A DNA stretch of 64,000 nucleotides from Isoetes taiwanensis (GCA_021234155.1 JAJEKV010000185.1:494001-558000), one strand, 5' to 3'; positions 33,566-46,989 are shown, counted from the stretch's first letter. The notes: a model not told the origin generated them from the letters alone. Program-made: numbers and translations.

Positions 33566-33990
33566 ATGATTCTTATCGCTATGGGCTGATGATAAGTCGG
33601 ATGTTGCACACTTTGCGTAGATGTTTGGCTTCAAATACATACATCTACTCATAAAAAAAATTGATCCGATGCCTAGAAGGTGTATTTTCTTGAGATACTA
33701 GTTATGATGCCCGGTGTTGCCGGAAGCTTAGTAGCAATTTGAAGAGGTGGCCGCTTTGAATAGAATAGATTGCTTTATGTTGCTTTAGGTGATATGATTC
33801 TTATACGCTTATGGGCTGATGATAAGCTGGATGTTGCACACTTGCGTAGATGTTTGGCTTCGAATACATACATCTACTCATAAAAAAATTGATCCGATGC
33901 CTAGAAGGTGTATTTTCTTGAGATACTAGTTATGATGCCTGGTGTTGCCGAGCTTAGTAGCAATTTGAAGAGGTGGCCGTTTGATTGTTA
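33537..33990. repeat. Tandem duplication, two copies of about 228 bp
   Basis: ATAGATTGCTTTATGTTGCT to AATTTGAAGAGGTGGCCG occurs at about 33537-33755 and 33765-33984 with very few differences. It lies in the 3' part of the copia remnant and is probably recent. Confidence 0.85.
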
Positions 33991-33994
33991 GGTA

Positions 33995-35360
33995 GAATAG
34001 ACAATGTGGCTTGGAAGGGCCAGGGTAAAATAGAGGAACTTTTTAAGATTCATTGGCATAGAGTTCAAAATATTTGCATAGTGGTATTTGAGACTTAACC
34101 TTGATCACGTTATGCTGGACCAAGTATAAATATTCACAACCCTAAATGTACTATAGCAAAACTTTTGTGGTTTGATATGCAAGTAGTTGAGTCAAATTTG
34201 AGGGCATACAATTTTTGAATATGACCTATATGCCAAGATAACTTAACAACTAGACCATGCATGTAATTATATAATCGCCTTCGGATAGTTGATCCTTTAT
34301 TTTTCGTAAGGACAACAATATAGGATAAGACTATAGTTCTAAATTGCAATAAGGAGGATGGTAATGTAAACTAAACATAATAAATAAGTATCAAATGTCC
34401 AAATACCTTTTCTATATATGCGGAATAAACTTCGGAATAGAGATAATAACTTCATTTTGGTAGTTGTTTAGATAGATCGAAGACTACCCATGCAAAGATG
34501 CATGCACTCACTTTTCTCATCCTATAGTAGTAGATGAGTTTTTGTGCCTTAATGTGGTTGCCTCCATAACCCATTTGCAAGTTGGCAAACAATGTCGATT
34601 TGAAAAAGGACCAAATTTCGCAATGTCTTACATGAAGACCCTAATTTGAACAGATGTAAATACACTTTTCTTGAAGGAATTGAAATGATTCACAAGGTTT
34701 GATATAATACCAAATAATCTCACAACTTGAGTGGTTCTTTCAAAGACATCTCAGAATCATGGCTAAGGATACCCTATAACACTTCCTCTCTAAAATTGAC
34801 ACTACATACTGAGATATCTAGAAACCAGAAATGGATACCGAATCACAACCAGTTGTTGACATGTATGTTCCAACTCGCTGGAAGTTCTGAAGAACATCCT
34901 GCAAGCCCGACCCCAAGGACATTAATATTCACTGGCTTTTGAGTTAGCCCAGCCACTAAATCCTAAACCAGAAATGATCATTGTCCGCAAAATTGATAAT
35001 ACAAAATAATATTTCCATCTTGTTGCATATAACCACAGAGCCACATGTATTCCCAACGTGTCCAAATGTTCCACTCCATGCACAGGCTTTCTTTAAAGAA
35101 AGGAGATTGGAGCATGTGGAAAGAGGAATAAGTACATCTCCAAACAAAATAATGTTTGAGCCAAAGCCTATAAGACCGCAAAGATAAGGCGACATAGATG
35201 TGGCATTTGTTCTCTTACACCCCAAACCTATAAAAGATTTTTTTGAAAGAAGAGGTTTACCGCACAAACCATCCATGAACTGGCTTTCTTTAAGGAAGGA
35301 GATTGAAGCATGTGGAGAGAAGAATAAGTACTTCTTCATGCATTGTCAAAATAATGTCTA
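33995..35360. other. Decayed retroelement DNA with a small direct repeat
   Basis: No confident gene. GGCTTTCTTTAAxGAAxGGAG with GAGCATGTGGAxAGAxGAAT occurs at about 35086 and 35282, in the minus-strand frame 35339-34956. This may be LINE-related because it directly abuts LINE copy 2, but no domain is readable. Confidence 0.35.
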
Positions 35361-35560
35361 AGAATAGAATAGAATAGAATAGAATAGAATAGAATAGTTT
35401 TTTAACGTCCAACCTGAGACCAATAGGTCATGGGACCCACAATTAATGAGCTAGTACAATCTACTAGGATTAAAAAAACCTCAGGGGAAAAACCTTTGCA
35501 AGAATGATGATACTAGACAAGCTTAGACAAAGCCACAATAGCGAGCCTTTCAGATAATCC
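35361..35560 (-). mobile_element. LINE 3' end, copy 2
   Basis: Seven GAATA units on plus (a TATTC tail on minus, 35361-35397), then a 3'-UTR matching copy 3: TGGGTCCCATGACCTATTGG, TTAATCCTAGTAG and AAGCTTGTCTAGTATCATCA in minus-strand reading. Confidence 0.75.
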
Positions 35561-36243
35561 CCAACTTCCAAAATTAAAGTGATTTTAGGAATGGCTATGT
35601 TGTACATGATGAAGCCCCAAAAGGGAGTTTATTATAGTACGCTTAGAAGTATAGCAAAGACAATCAAAGGCCAAAAAAGTGATAATAAAAAAAGTGAAAT
35701 GACAATAGGGCGTGATTTGAAGCGCATGCTAAGAAGCTATTGCCCAAGAATGTCCAGATCGAAGTCTCAATATAGTGTGAAGAAATTGGTCAAAAGCTGG
35801 CTTCACCACATGCAAGATGGCAGGTGCATTATTGCATGCTCACAATCAATTTTTAGGTCCCAAATGATGATTCGAAGTGTGTTGTAATGAATAATAGTCT
35901 TTTTGTCTTCCGTCAATTTAGAGATATAATAATCAAATTATACAAAGGGCAAAACTATGATTTACTTAGACAAGTAGAGGTCCTAAAAGTGCAAGTGTAA
36001 GAATGATACAAATCAACGCTCAATACTATGGCCATACTATAATAGCTCTCGTATTGCAATTTGATAAGTGGCAGTCAGATGTCGTTATGTTGCAATATAT
36101 GATGTACTATATGATTCATGAAGCAATAAGCTAAAGAAACAGGTGTAAATCTATAAAATCATTCAAAGAGAATCCTAAAGCATTGAACCATACCTTCGCT
36201 TGAAGCTTGAGACTATATGGCTGGCAAGCAAAGCAGAAAATAT
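35561..36243. other. Spacer with one unexplained open frame
   Basis: The plus frame 35579-35887 gives a Lys/Arg/Ser-rich 102-residue stretch with no domain I recognise; it may be a retroelement fragment. The rest shows nothing. Confidence 0.3.
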
Positions 36244-36246
36244 GGC

Positions 36247-37018
36247 ATATGCTTTTTCCAGATATGAGGTAGCTATTCTTGCCTCGGTTGCTCATACCAC
36301 GAGCTTGCAGCAGAATATCATCAACACTACAGGACACGTTTGGTTATCTTGTAATTAAGTAAGAATAGAGTTACTTAGTTGCTCCATATGAGTCTTAACA
36401 TGGCCATGCTTTCAGGTAAGGGATATTTTGTAGAAATTTTGTACTTTTAAGGGATTTAAGACACAGACGTGTGCCACTCATACTGTAATAGAGCATACTC
36501 ATAGACGTGTGCCACTCACACTGTAATAGAGCATACTTTCACTTGTCTGCCTTTGCTGTCAGTTTTCGGTTCCGTTATGCATTATATATTTTTACTGTAA
36601 TGGAGCGTGCAATTTATAACAATTTTAGGACGCCATTAGCATTTAATCTAGGTCTAAAATTGGGTGAAATATACCCCTCCTCCCGCTATGTATGTTGCAT
36701 TTGGCCGCCTTTTTTGCGTGCCAAAAAATTTGACTCAAAAGTGTTTGATATACCAACATAGTGCACTTAAGAAACAAAATAAAATAATGTTTTTGTACAG
36801 TTGAAGTGAGATTACGCACAAAGAATAAAATAAAATAAAATAAGGTTATCGAAGGTTCAAGTCAGACCCTTTTTCCACAACACTAGTGTCTTATATTCAA
36901 AAAGATATCAATGGGCCACATAAGCATATAATACATGCTAGTTTTTCCACTGCAACTTATAAGACATGTCTTATAAGTATTCCGTAATCTGGGGAAATCC
37001 CCCGCCACAAAATCCTAT
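36247..37018 (+). pseudogene. Duplicated TIM17 3'-UTR segment, copy 2, MITE-free
   Basis: Starts in the TIM17 3'-UTR intron sequence (TATGCTTTTTCCAG) and follows copy 1 through TTGTAATTAAGTAAGAATAG and TCTAGGTCTAAAATTGGGTG to AAGACATGTCTTA and AATCCCCCGCCA. There is no TIM17 coding sequence before it. It carries a private 44 bp internal duplication (GACGTGTGCCACTCA units, about 36466-36530) and lacks the 412 bp MITE, keeping one TTA at 36957-36959. Confidence 0.85.
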
Positions 37019-39115
37019 ATTATAATGTTTTAGTGCAAGTAATAGACCACGCCCTAGAAAATTCAACGGCCCTAGATTTAACAATAAGAGTTGGACGATC
37101 TAGATATTTGTGGCCTCCTCACGACCCTAGGGCTCCAAAGCGCAAAAACATGCTGAGCTTATGCACATTATCAACTAGGTCTTCGAAGCAAATATGGCTA
37201 TGGCGAGACTCGGCCGGGACCAGATCCATAAGATCCATATTGCCGCCTTTGGTATTTGGGCATACCAGAAATCTTAGGGTTGGATGCCACAGCCTTTAGA
37301 GCGATCTTCCAGATGTAATTTTCTTGACAAACTGATGCAGTGTTTCATAATCCATCTTTGGCAGGGGTTTTGCCATTTTCCAATGTTATTTACTCTTTTC
37401 TTAGGTCTCCCCTTCAAAAATGTTGCACAGAATGATGACTTGAAGATTGGTCATGATCTCAACAATTCAATGTATGAAGTTAATGGGTCTGACGCATTTG
37501 GAGTTAGATCTTGCAATGGTATTTCATGATATTCTTATAGTTTCGAGATACAGCCTTCAAGCTGCACAATATAGACAGGTTGCTACCGCTTCTCACAAAG
37601 ATGAAAGATATATAAGAATTCTGATTGAGATAGAGCTAGAGCTGAAATAATACAACAGTGATGATCATGCTTGACATTTGCATATATGCATGTGTACTTC
37701 CATGGCAGAAAACCATATGCAATTCTGTTTATTCAAGGCAATTGAGAAGGAAGATTCAATATTGGAGGTAAAAAGAAAGATGCTTGCTAGAACTATTCTT
37801 CCGTTGGTTAGTCATCATAAATGTAAGCCACAACTTGATGTTCTTTTTCTGAAAAATTCCTTTACATGATCTATTTCATTTTGTTTTGATTGTTGCATTA
37901 CATCTAGTCTACGCAGGTGTCATACTCACTGAGACTTCAATGCACGCGACCCGGTAGAACAACCCATGAGATTTGATCCCTTTGACCGATGATATATTGC
38001 GCTAAGGCCCCGCGGTAAGGAGCTTGGCTACCGGACATCGATGACAATCAGGTCGTACACGCTATGGTCGGCGGTTGCTTTTGCTCTGCAGTATCTTTGA
38101 CCTGGTAATGCAATGGATCGGGCATTGGCCTTCCACCAAGAAGAGCACTTGTAGGCGTGGAAAACCGGGGGGCCAAAACCTGCGTTTTCCTCTCTCTCTT
38201 CTTATCCCAGCCGCCGAATCAGAATGGAGATGGAGATCTGCATCAACCTTTCTCCTTGTTTTCTCATGGCAGGAGGCATACCTTCTCCTTAATACTTGGC
38301 AGCTTGCATTCATGCCAAGAAAGAATACAAATGGTCAGGCGTTAATAGCTTTGATCAAATGAATGAACAACAATTACTTAAATTTATTTGTCCGTGGGTG
38401 TAGATTGCAAAAACTAGAATATATCACTTTAAATAAATATATTTTGGGTTGAAAACTTTGAGAAATACTTAATTTTCTAGAGTAATATATTCTGGTTCAT
38501 TATTTAAAACTTGAAGTTCTTCATACTAGTTGTCATTGCAACTATTTCAACCGCAATACAAAAAAATAGTTCTGAAAAAATACAGAAGTACTTAACGTCT
38601 CGCACGTAAAGTAATGTATTTTACGTGATTCTAATAAATATTTTATAATTCAAAAACGTATTTGAAGTACTTTTTTAAATGAGAGGTATGCATACGGCAT
38701 TAATACGTTACATAATAATAATGCATTACCATATTAAACGCACGACAACACCGGGTCCTTTGGTGCTTCTTGGCCAAGGCGTGGTCTTCTTACAAAACTT
38801 GGTCCCCTGCAACATCATGAGTTTGTTGGCAAAGTTAATTCACAGTTCGGAGGTGGAAAAATCACCATTCCCATTGCATTTTGACGCCATTGACCTTTTT
38901 TTTTTGATTTCATTCTACAATTTCTCCTAGCTCTTTAATTATTTTTACTCTTGGGTTTTAGGCACTAGCAATTTTGGTCATCTAATTAAAGTGCCAATTG
39001 ACCTCTTTGCAAGAATCCAACCATAAGAAATATTAAAGCATATGAATCAATTGATAATACAATCCTTGGGATTGACCGGGATCGATGTCGGGCCTAGGAT
39101 TCTAGGTTTGGCGCT
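37019..39115. other. Non-genic DNA
   Basis: Several overlapping short frames on both strands, none with a recognisable domain. A T-rich tract ending CTCTGCAG at about 38092 could be a 3' splice site, but the sequence beyond it does not give a protein I can name. Confidence 0.3.
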
Positions 39116-39320
39116 TTTTTTTTTTTTTTTTTTTGGGGTTGGGAATTACAATTTTGAGAAGTGTTGTTTCAATAAAAAAGTAGTGATTACCTTTAGTAAT
39201 ATGGAGGTTCTTGCCATTTCCATACATCCGTGATGAAAAGGAGCTTGTTTTCAAAAAGAAAAATTACCTTAAGTAATCTGGAGGTTCGCATCCGATGAAA
39301 GGAGCTCGCTTCACCTAGGG
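39116..39320. repeat. Poly-T tract followed by a two-copy 80 bp tandem repeat
   Basis: About 18 T at 39116-39134, then ATTACCTTxAGTAATxTGGA followed by GGTTC and CATCCGxxGATGAAAxGGAG, at about 39185 and 39264. Confidence 0.7.
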
Positions 39321-40287
39321 AAGCAGTACTAGGAGTTGTTGCTGCAACATCTGTATCAAAGCATGTGCACGAACTAACACTTAATTCTTCATCCCGCCAT
39401 GGGGCAACAATGGAACTCTTACATGTATTGTCCGTAATATTTGTTGCTTTATATTACATGCATGGTGAATGACAGAAACACTTGCAATCTCCCGCCCATT
39501 ACAAGGAGAAAGACCATCAGATGATTTTAAAGATTGAAGAACTGAATTTAGAAACTGTAAATCGCTTTCTATCCTTTATATTCCATACTCTATCAATGCT
39601 TTCAAAATAGGATTCCGTTGATCTAAACCGGCTTTTACCTTTCTCAAACTTTATATAAACAACTAGATCTCGTTACATATCTAAACCATCATTGTAACAA
39701 TAAGATAACATGTCTATAATATCTTTATGTATTCACTCTTCTCTAGACCATCGATATATCTAGATAAGCACAATAGATAAAGATTGTCAAAGCACACTTG
39801 ATTGTAAGCTCCTCTTGGTGGAAGAAATGCAAATTATATGATCCTAAATAATTTTTTCTCTTACATAAGCAAAATTTGCACTCGAAGGAGGTCATGCATT
39901 GATTCATCCTCTAGAAAACAATTAAAGAGCAGATACCCAATGTACTACAATGTTAATTCTTCAAATTTAACTCAATATGAGCTTCACAATGCATATATAT
40001 TTGAACTCAATGATAAACTGTTGGAAATACTTTAGCATTTTTACTGTTCATTTGGGGTCAAGTCAAACACTGTAGCCGTATCAAATTTCCTTCGAGAGCC
40101 CAAGTGCTTAATTGAAACCATCCATCATCTCTGGATTTTCCCTGAATGCACAATTCACTACTCAACTCAATATCTTGGTAAGTCCTAGTCTATATCTTTA
40201 TCTTATCTTCTATATTATATCCTCCTTAAAATTGTGATAAACTAATGTGTAGTTCAACGGCAAATGTCTAGGTTATCTATTTCCTTA
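39321..40287. other. AT-rich spacer, no gene seen
   Basis: No domain, splice signal or repeat of note recognised. Confidence 0.35.
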
Positions 40288-40546
40288 TGCATATTCACAC
40301 GGGGGGTTACTCCGGGCAACGAGAGCTGTCAGATGGGCATATTTGCCCTTTATTCCAAGATCTGGACCGTACATAGTGATCCTCGTTTGTGGGGTATGCA
40401 TGTACAAGTTTTTGTATACTGTATATTAAGGCTTACAAAATACTATAAGGTTTGAGAGTATGTACTTAATGGTGTTAATTTTGTACATGTATTGTAAGTT
40501 CTTAGGGGCTCTCGCTGTCCTACGTAACCCCCCGTGTGAATATGCA
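40288..40546. mobile_element. MITE-like inverted-repeat element, 259 bp
   Basis: TGCATATTCACACGGGGGGT followed by TAC at the left is an exact inverted match to GTAACCCCCCGTGTGAATAT with GCA at the right (23 bp). A further loosely inverted GAGAGC/GCTCTC lies inside. No coding capacity. A target duplication is not obvious, so the true ends may extend a little further. Confidence 0.6.
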
Positions 40547-43500
40547 CCCAAACCAAAGGGGGTTTCAGGGGGATTATAATTTAAAAATGTTAGATGCAAT
40601 GGTTTAGGTTAATTAATGTTAATGGTAGTTATGTGTTGGTTGTTGTATTAAAAAAATTTTTGGGCCCTTCGGGGCCCTTAGGGAAAAAAAGATTGCAAAC
40701 ATATCTTGTGTAGAACTACAAAACCTTTATTTCTCTTTGCAATGCAATATCCAGAAAGTGACAAGATAAGTTTTGTTTGCACAATGTTTAGTTGAAAAGG
40801 GGGCCCAATAAGCTTACATGAACGTGATAATAAGACTCGTAATCATTGAAAGAAATATGCAAGGTAATCATATGGATAAGGCCCAATCATGGGCAATTAC
40901 AAAATGCCCACAACCAATACCATCCCACGGGTATAGATCCAAACTAATCATACGAATGTTGCACCTTCACAATACAAACATGAAGTCGGGTGGAAGCCCA
41001 TTGCGTGAGGACGGATCCAAATGCACGCAGTCCATCTCGTACCCAAATCAAAAAGTTGGAGAAAAGGGAAAGTTTAGATTCTTCAAGCTCCGATTCTTAG
41101 TACTCAAGCAAAGAACTCCATGATTAGAGGATGATTTGCCATGGGCTTACAACAACGCAGCGGGGCCTACACTCCCGAACCCTAAAAAGATTTCGACCCT
41201 TGCATGAGAGAGGTAAGCCAAGGGCTAGACCATTGAAATATGTCATTAATAACTAAAATTGTGTATGCAGCTCTAGATGTACCGATTAGTAAGCCTCGCG
41301 CAATACATCAAATCATAGGAAAACGATAGCAAAAACGTATAAAAATTCAAAAACAAACCCCCGTTATTTTGCTACATATTGCAACTTCATTGCTATATAA
41401 CAAAATTATCATTACCAACTTCTTTTTGCCCAATTCCTAATTTTGCATCTTCCAGTGGCAACCGGATGTAGGATATAGGACTTGAAATCGCACCAAATTT
41501 AAATTTTATGAATTTAAAGACTCCTTACCCAGTTGTTATTTCCTTTCAAAAATTCCCCTCTTCTCCTGTCCCTTGCCACATAATGATCCAAAGCGGTTGT
41601 CTTTTACGTCTTTTTCTCGGCTTTCTCGCTTTGCCCTCAAAGTATGTCGATATGATTCTTTAGGTTTAAATTATGGCTATAATAACGGCTCTGGGTTCTG
41701 CAGGCGACGGCTATGGCAATTCATTTTACTTGCGCCGTTTTTCTTTGCTCAATGGTATTGGTTATGGCTAAAGTTTATTTTAACTTGGATTTGCTTTGTA
41801 ATCACTAGCTTAAAATGTTGCCGACTGGAATTTTTTATATGAAGGTTCTTTTGTTCACTAATAGAGGTCTCCTTAAACTTTCCCAAACTAGCTACAAACT
41901 TGACAATATGCGACTATGTGTCTTTTCCCCTTACTTGTTCTCTTGCGCCGAGGAGTCAATCTTTGCTTTTATGGTTCATCACACTAACTCGCGCACTTTC
42001 GTCGCTTTTGTTCTTAATCATATAATGAGGATTACATGCAATGGAAGTCGGGCATTTTTGGCCAAGCTCACAACTCGGCTATTATTTGTTAGGGTATGTA
42101 TAGATATTATAACCTTTGTTTTCCCTTTTGATAAGAGAAGATGAACGAGATAGCAATATTTTCTAGTTTTATTTGCTTTTACTGTTTTTATGCGCCTACT
42201 TTTTCATCGCAAATACGCTTAGTGTTGATTTTTTTTTAGTCTTAAGAGTGCATAAGTTTTAGTTTTAGATAGGACTTTTGGTTAAAGATTTAGTTAGGTG
42301 GCTTGCTCTTTGTGGTTAGATTTCCGTATTGTTTCTAGTCTTTTTGTAGTGTTAGAGTGTCTCTTCCGTTAATGCCGCTGTAGACTAGTGTAATGCCCCA
42401 TGTAAAAAATACATATGACAACACACGTCACCAACCAACTTTTCTTATGATGGAGCAATCCCACCATGAACCTATAAAGCAAGGGTTCGAACCTTGACCA
42501 AGTTACCTTTTGGGGCATAGTACCCCTTTGGCACTATAGGCTATGTTTATAATACAAAACTAGAACGGCCTCGCTCACGATGCCGCATTACTGCGGACGG
42601 TGGAATGGATAGACATAATAAGATATGTAGGTTCCCCGTTAACATTCCTCGCAATATTGATCACATTTAAAAGGACATCGTGGGATATGGTTAGATCACA
42701 ATCTATCACCAAATGGACGAAGCAAGAAGAAGGAAATGGCTTAAAGTGAGGAAAATGGTTTCAACATTTTTATTTTTGAATGATGATGTGGCCTTTTAAA
42801 CCGCAAATATGCACCTCGCTATGATTAGGAATTCAAGACCCCCGCTTTGTAATACCATCGTGGGCTTTTTTGCAAGCTCACTATAGAAGCATACATGTCC
42901 GGGATTCTAATAAAAGTATATTTCAAAAATTGACATTTAGATGAAAAATAAAGTAGGAAACAAATGGAATGTTTGAAAATGCTAGTAGGAGATGTCTTTA
43001 CAAAGGGTGTAATGTGGAATTTCATAAACATCATCAACAAATAACATCCTTTATGCCATTGTGCATCCACCTCGCTGAAGATTGCAAAGGCCTAATGTCA
43101 CCTTATATACCCATGTGCAAGCAAAGATTCTTGTTTCTCAACATCGTTATCGTAAAAGTGAAAGATGAGGCAAATTCATTGATCTAATCTACCATCAATC
43201 AATGAACTAACTGGATCAAGTATTATCATATCACAATATTGTATACTACCTTGGGTCGGGTCTTACTTCATATCCCTATAAAGGTGCAACCCTTGCCACT
43301 TAAGAGGAACTCTATAAAGGGAATTCCTATGACAACATTGAACCGAGAGCAAAATGCAAGAGAAGATTGCATTTCGATATCATGAAATCATCATTCTAAG
43401 TTACAAATTGATGTTAGAAAAAATAATGCGCCATTTCATTGCCACCGATGCGTTGTATTCGCTTTGGTTTTACTCTCAACCCCTAATTGTGTTTTACTTT

Positions 43501-44220
43501 CTATAAATTGATCAAATGTCTTTATGATTTTATTCCCAAATGCCATGTACAAATAGGGATAGGTGTATTTTAATTGTTATTTATTTGGTAAAAAATATAT
43601 GTAACAAATATTTTTTTTTGTTATTCCATCATTAACAATTTAAAGCTTAGCACCAATTTCCAATATAAATATCAACTTGTATGAAGCCCAACACCATTAT
43701 TCCAACTCTCCCACATGCTATAACATGTGATTAACCATCTATAATAATGCACATTGCATCAACACAATGGGTTTTCTAAACCGCCAATGTCTATTTTAAA
43801 ATGTCCTTGAGTGTTGAAGTTTCCAATCAGCGAGCTTTGCAAAGGACGATAAACAAACTTTGGAGAAATAAGAAGCCTTATTTAACATACCAAATTTGAC
43901 ATGGATTATACCACCGCGGAGAGCTCCAAATGCACAACCCAAAATAAACAAATTAGATTCCAGCTATAACCGATAGCTATGCGTAAATACCTTAGAGCTA
44001 GATTTCTAAACAGAATTTAAGCAACAAAAAAAAAACGCTAAAAATCCTTTGTCGGAAATTCTCAATTTGTTTCAAGCTCAAAAATACCTATCTAGTGGAA
44101 TGCATTATATAATCCAAGGAGCAAGTAGCTAAGTGAAGAAATAGGAAATCATATAGTGGATTAATAATGTTAAAGCTATTTATTGTATTCAAATTAGGCA
44201 TTTAACATACCACAACAAAG
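40547..44220. other. Non-genic decayed repeat DNA
   Basis: No confident gene. A palindromic GGGCCCTTCGGGGCCC lies near 40662-40677. At about 42479-42500 a box-B-like GGGTTCGAACC in AGCAAGGGTTCGAACCTTGA suggests a tRNA-derived SINE fragment, but no box A is convincing. The Leu/Phe-rich frames at 41573-42144 have no clear domain. At about 42990 a phrase resembling the copia end (DVFTKG in one frame) is too short to rely on. Confidence 0.3.
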
Positions 44221-44284
44221 ATTGCACTACATGAGCGTTTGCTAATTGCAGGTAAACCAGAAATCGCCGATGCTTCCCGGCTCG

Positions 44285-44952
44285 ATCCCGAAGCTTTTTG
44301 CAACAATATCTTAATGGTCGCTTTTTCTCAAAAGATATGGGACGCAGCATTTTGGCCCAAGTGAAAACCGGTCATTATCATGCACACATAAATCCCACTT
44401 TGGCACCAGTGGCCCCAAGCTTATTTGCTTGCTTCATTGTCCAGAACAAGCTTGTAGCTATTGCATCAATTCAAGCACCGGTCCCACAAAGCTACGGATT
44501 GAGACAGAGATGGGAGCCGCCGCAATTGCCGCTGTGAAGCGAGACTATGTGCCCGCTGCCGCCATGTGTTATTGAAGATGAAAGCCATACTCTTCCTCGG
44601 TTGCCCCGCTTTTGAGATAGTCCGAATCATTTTTTCGACCTTAGCATTCCATTCCACGCCCATTAACTTCTCAAAGGCACCATCCGTTGCATGACTTGGC
44701 ATTATACATACTTGAGGTTCTAGATAAACATCCGCAATTAATGAGCCCTCAATAATAGTCATTATCTAAGCTTGTCTAGTATCATCATTACCGCAGCGGT
44801 TTTTCCCTTGAAAACCTTTTTCGAAAAGGTGTGGGGTTTTTAATCCTAGTAGTAATGATTGTACTAGCCCATTGTATGGGTCCCATGACCTATTGGTCTT
44901 CGTGGATTAAAAAACTATTCTATTCTATTCTATTCTATTCTATTCTATTCTT
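44285..44952 (+). mobile_element. LINE 3' end, copy 3, with C-terminal coding remnant
   Basis: At 44358-44400, VKTGHYHAHINP matches the RTGHY motif found C-terminal of LINE reverse transcriptases. About 44555-44620 reads HVxIEDESHTLxGCPAFEIVR across frames, the same motif as IEDESHTLQSCPAYDQIR in copy 1. The 3'-UTR (TTAATCCTAGTAG, TGGGTCCCATGACCTATTGG) leads to a (TATTC)n tail at about 44917-44952. It is 5'-truncated, like copies 1 and 2. Confidence 0.75.
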
Positions 44953-46180
44953 TTGGGTAGTTGTAATTATATGGCCTGCTCCAAATTCCATTCCCATCCA
45001 CAAATATGGCTTCAAGCTCCTACTAATGAGATATTTATCAAATTATGCAAAGAAACATTTGTACCATATCTATAAAAATATACCTTATCATCCCTATGGT
45101 TCACCTTATCATCCCCGGATTTCATGTCATTGCATCTCTTTGGGAACCGGTAACACCATTGTTTTCTATTTTAGGAGTCGCAACCATATCATCACTTCCT
45201 CCTAGATTTGTGGCTAAAGCACCACCGGCCGATGCCATATAATTTTTTCCCTGCTTTGAATATTACCTACCAATGTTTCCTTTTGTTGTCATGTTGGCCA
45301 CCTTCCTAGCTTATATTTCTTAACAATCCAAAAGTGACCGATAGCAGGAAATCATTTCCGTAGTAGCAACAAACATGTCTTTTTTCCATCTAAAAAAAGT
45401 AAGCAAAAAGTACGGTATTGCTTCCCATTTAATTCTCGCCTTTGAGAAGCTCACGCCTCACTATTCCAATACACAACCCCAAAAACAATGTAAAACCATG
45501 AAGAATCTAAAATACCATCCGACATAAAATCTGATGTCGCTTCAAAGACATAACCAAGTCCCCGTCCTACATAACATGGCATCCATTAGCAATGTAGAAC
45601 TCCAAATCATGACTCAAGATAGAGTAATAACATGAAAGCATTACATTCAAGCGATGCTTACACTCATTTATTTTTTTACCAAAATTTTCTTCCTGCCCTC
45701 AACAAAGTCGCATTCAAAGCATTCAAGTGAGCAAGCAAATTTGAAAAGACAAACCAAGATAAATGAAATAGTGAAGTACGTGCATCCGGCAGAGCTAAGG
45801 ACCCATTCCTCGCATTTACTTCATCATATACTATGTGTTCCTGTAAGATTTAGGCTTAACAGCTTAACTAATCCAAAAATCTAACCTTAAAGCCTAAACT
45901 GAAAGTGCCCAATGAAAGGCAAAAGATGGAACTTTGTTAGAAAAATGGATAACTTAAAAGATTTTAAATTAAATGCCCACACGAAAAGCAAAAATGGAGA
46001 GGTAGAGATTTACCACGCAGATGAAACAACACTGTGCCTCATGCGCTTGGTAGAAAGATTATAATGTGAAATGATTCAAAGCAAGACCAAATCTCAAGAC
46101 AAAATCTGAATGAGCAATATTCATTTCGCATGTCCCTTGCCCCAAATCTGCAATAGATATGAAAAAAGAATTAGATCTCA
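44953..46180. other. Spacer, no gene seen
   Basis: Contains the phrase CTTATCATCCC repeated around 45083 and 45106. No domain is recognised in the frames at 44831-45205, 45045-45242 or 45654-45884. Confidence 0.35.
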
Positions 46181-46989
46181 ACTTGTTTCTTTTGAACACG
46201 GTTTCCCTTGAACATAAGATCCCCAGAAGACGCCCGATCCTCAGATTTCAAGATTTCGAGAGTAATATCTTACCCCTGATCCGCTTGATCGAACTCGACC
46301 AAAAATCATTGCTGTGAGGAGTGAGGAGGCCAAGAATCATAAAAACCGTGAGACCGGTGTGATGGAGGGAACAACTTGTTTCTTTTGAACACGGTTTCCC
46401 TTGAATGTAAGATCCCCGTAGGCGCCCGGATCCCCGTATTTCAAGATTTCAAAAGTTATATCTTACCTCTGTTGATCATGAACTTCGACCGAAAAAATCG
46501 TACTGTGAGAAGCACAATTTCATTATAATGGGAAAATTTTTAGTAAACTGGAATTTTTTTATTTTGGGGGTTGTATAGACCTTATGCAGGGGTTGAGTAC
46601 CCTGTATCATATACCTTATGCAGGGTTGTATACACCACCATGAAATATTTAGAAAACATATTTACCCCCAGATCATACACCTTCTCCATGCGTGTTAGGT
46701 ACACGTATGACACCCATGTATCATACATATATTTTTAAGATACATGAATAGATTTATAGACCTTTCAGCGTGTGTATGATACACGTGAGTAGTACACATC
46801 TATCATACATATGTTTATAGCATACAAGCCTCAACCAAATCTTACATCCTTCTTTGGCAACTAAATAAATGCACCTACCGCTTCACCAATGTTATCTCGC
46901 ACCCCAAAAGATATGATTGGAAGTTCAATAGGCACCACAGATTTCGGGTGATCTCTCTTTGCTAAATTCAATGGATCAACATCCTTGCC

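Noticed and set aside
42400-42540. tRNA-derived SINE suggested by GGGTTCGAACC
   Set aside because: Box B alone; the upstream 40 bases do not give a box A or a cloverleaf, and no tail is seen.
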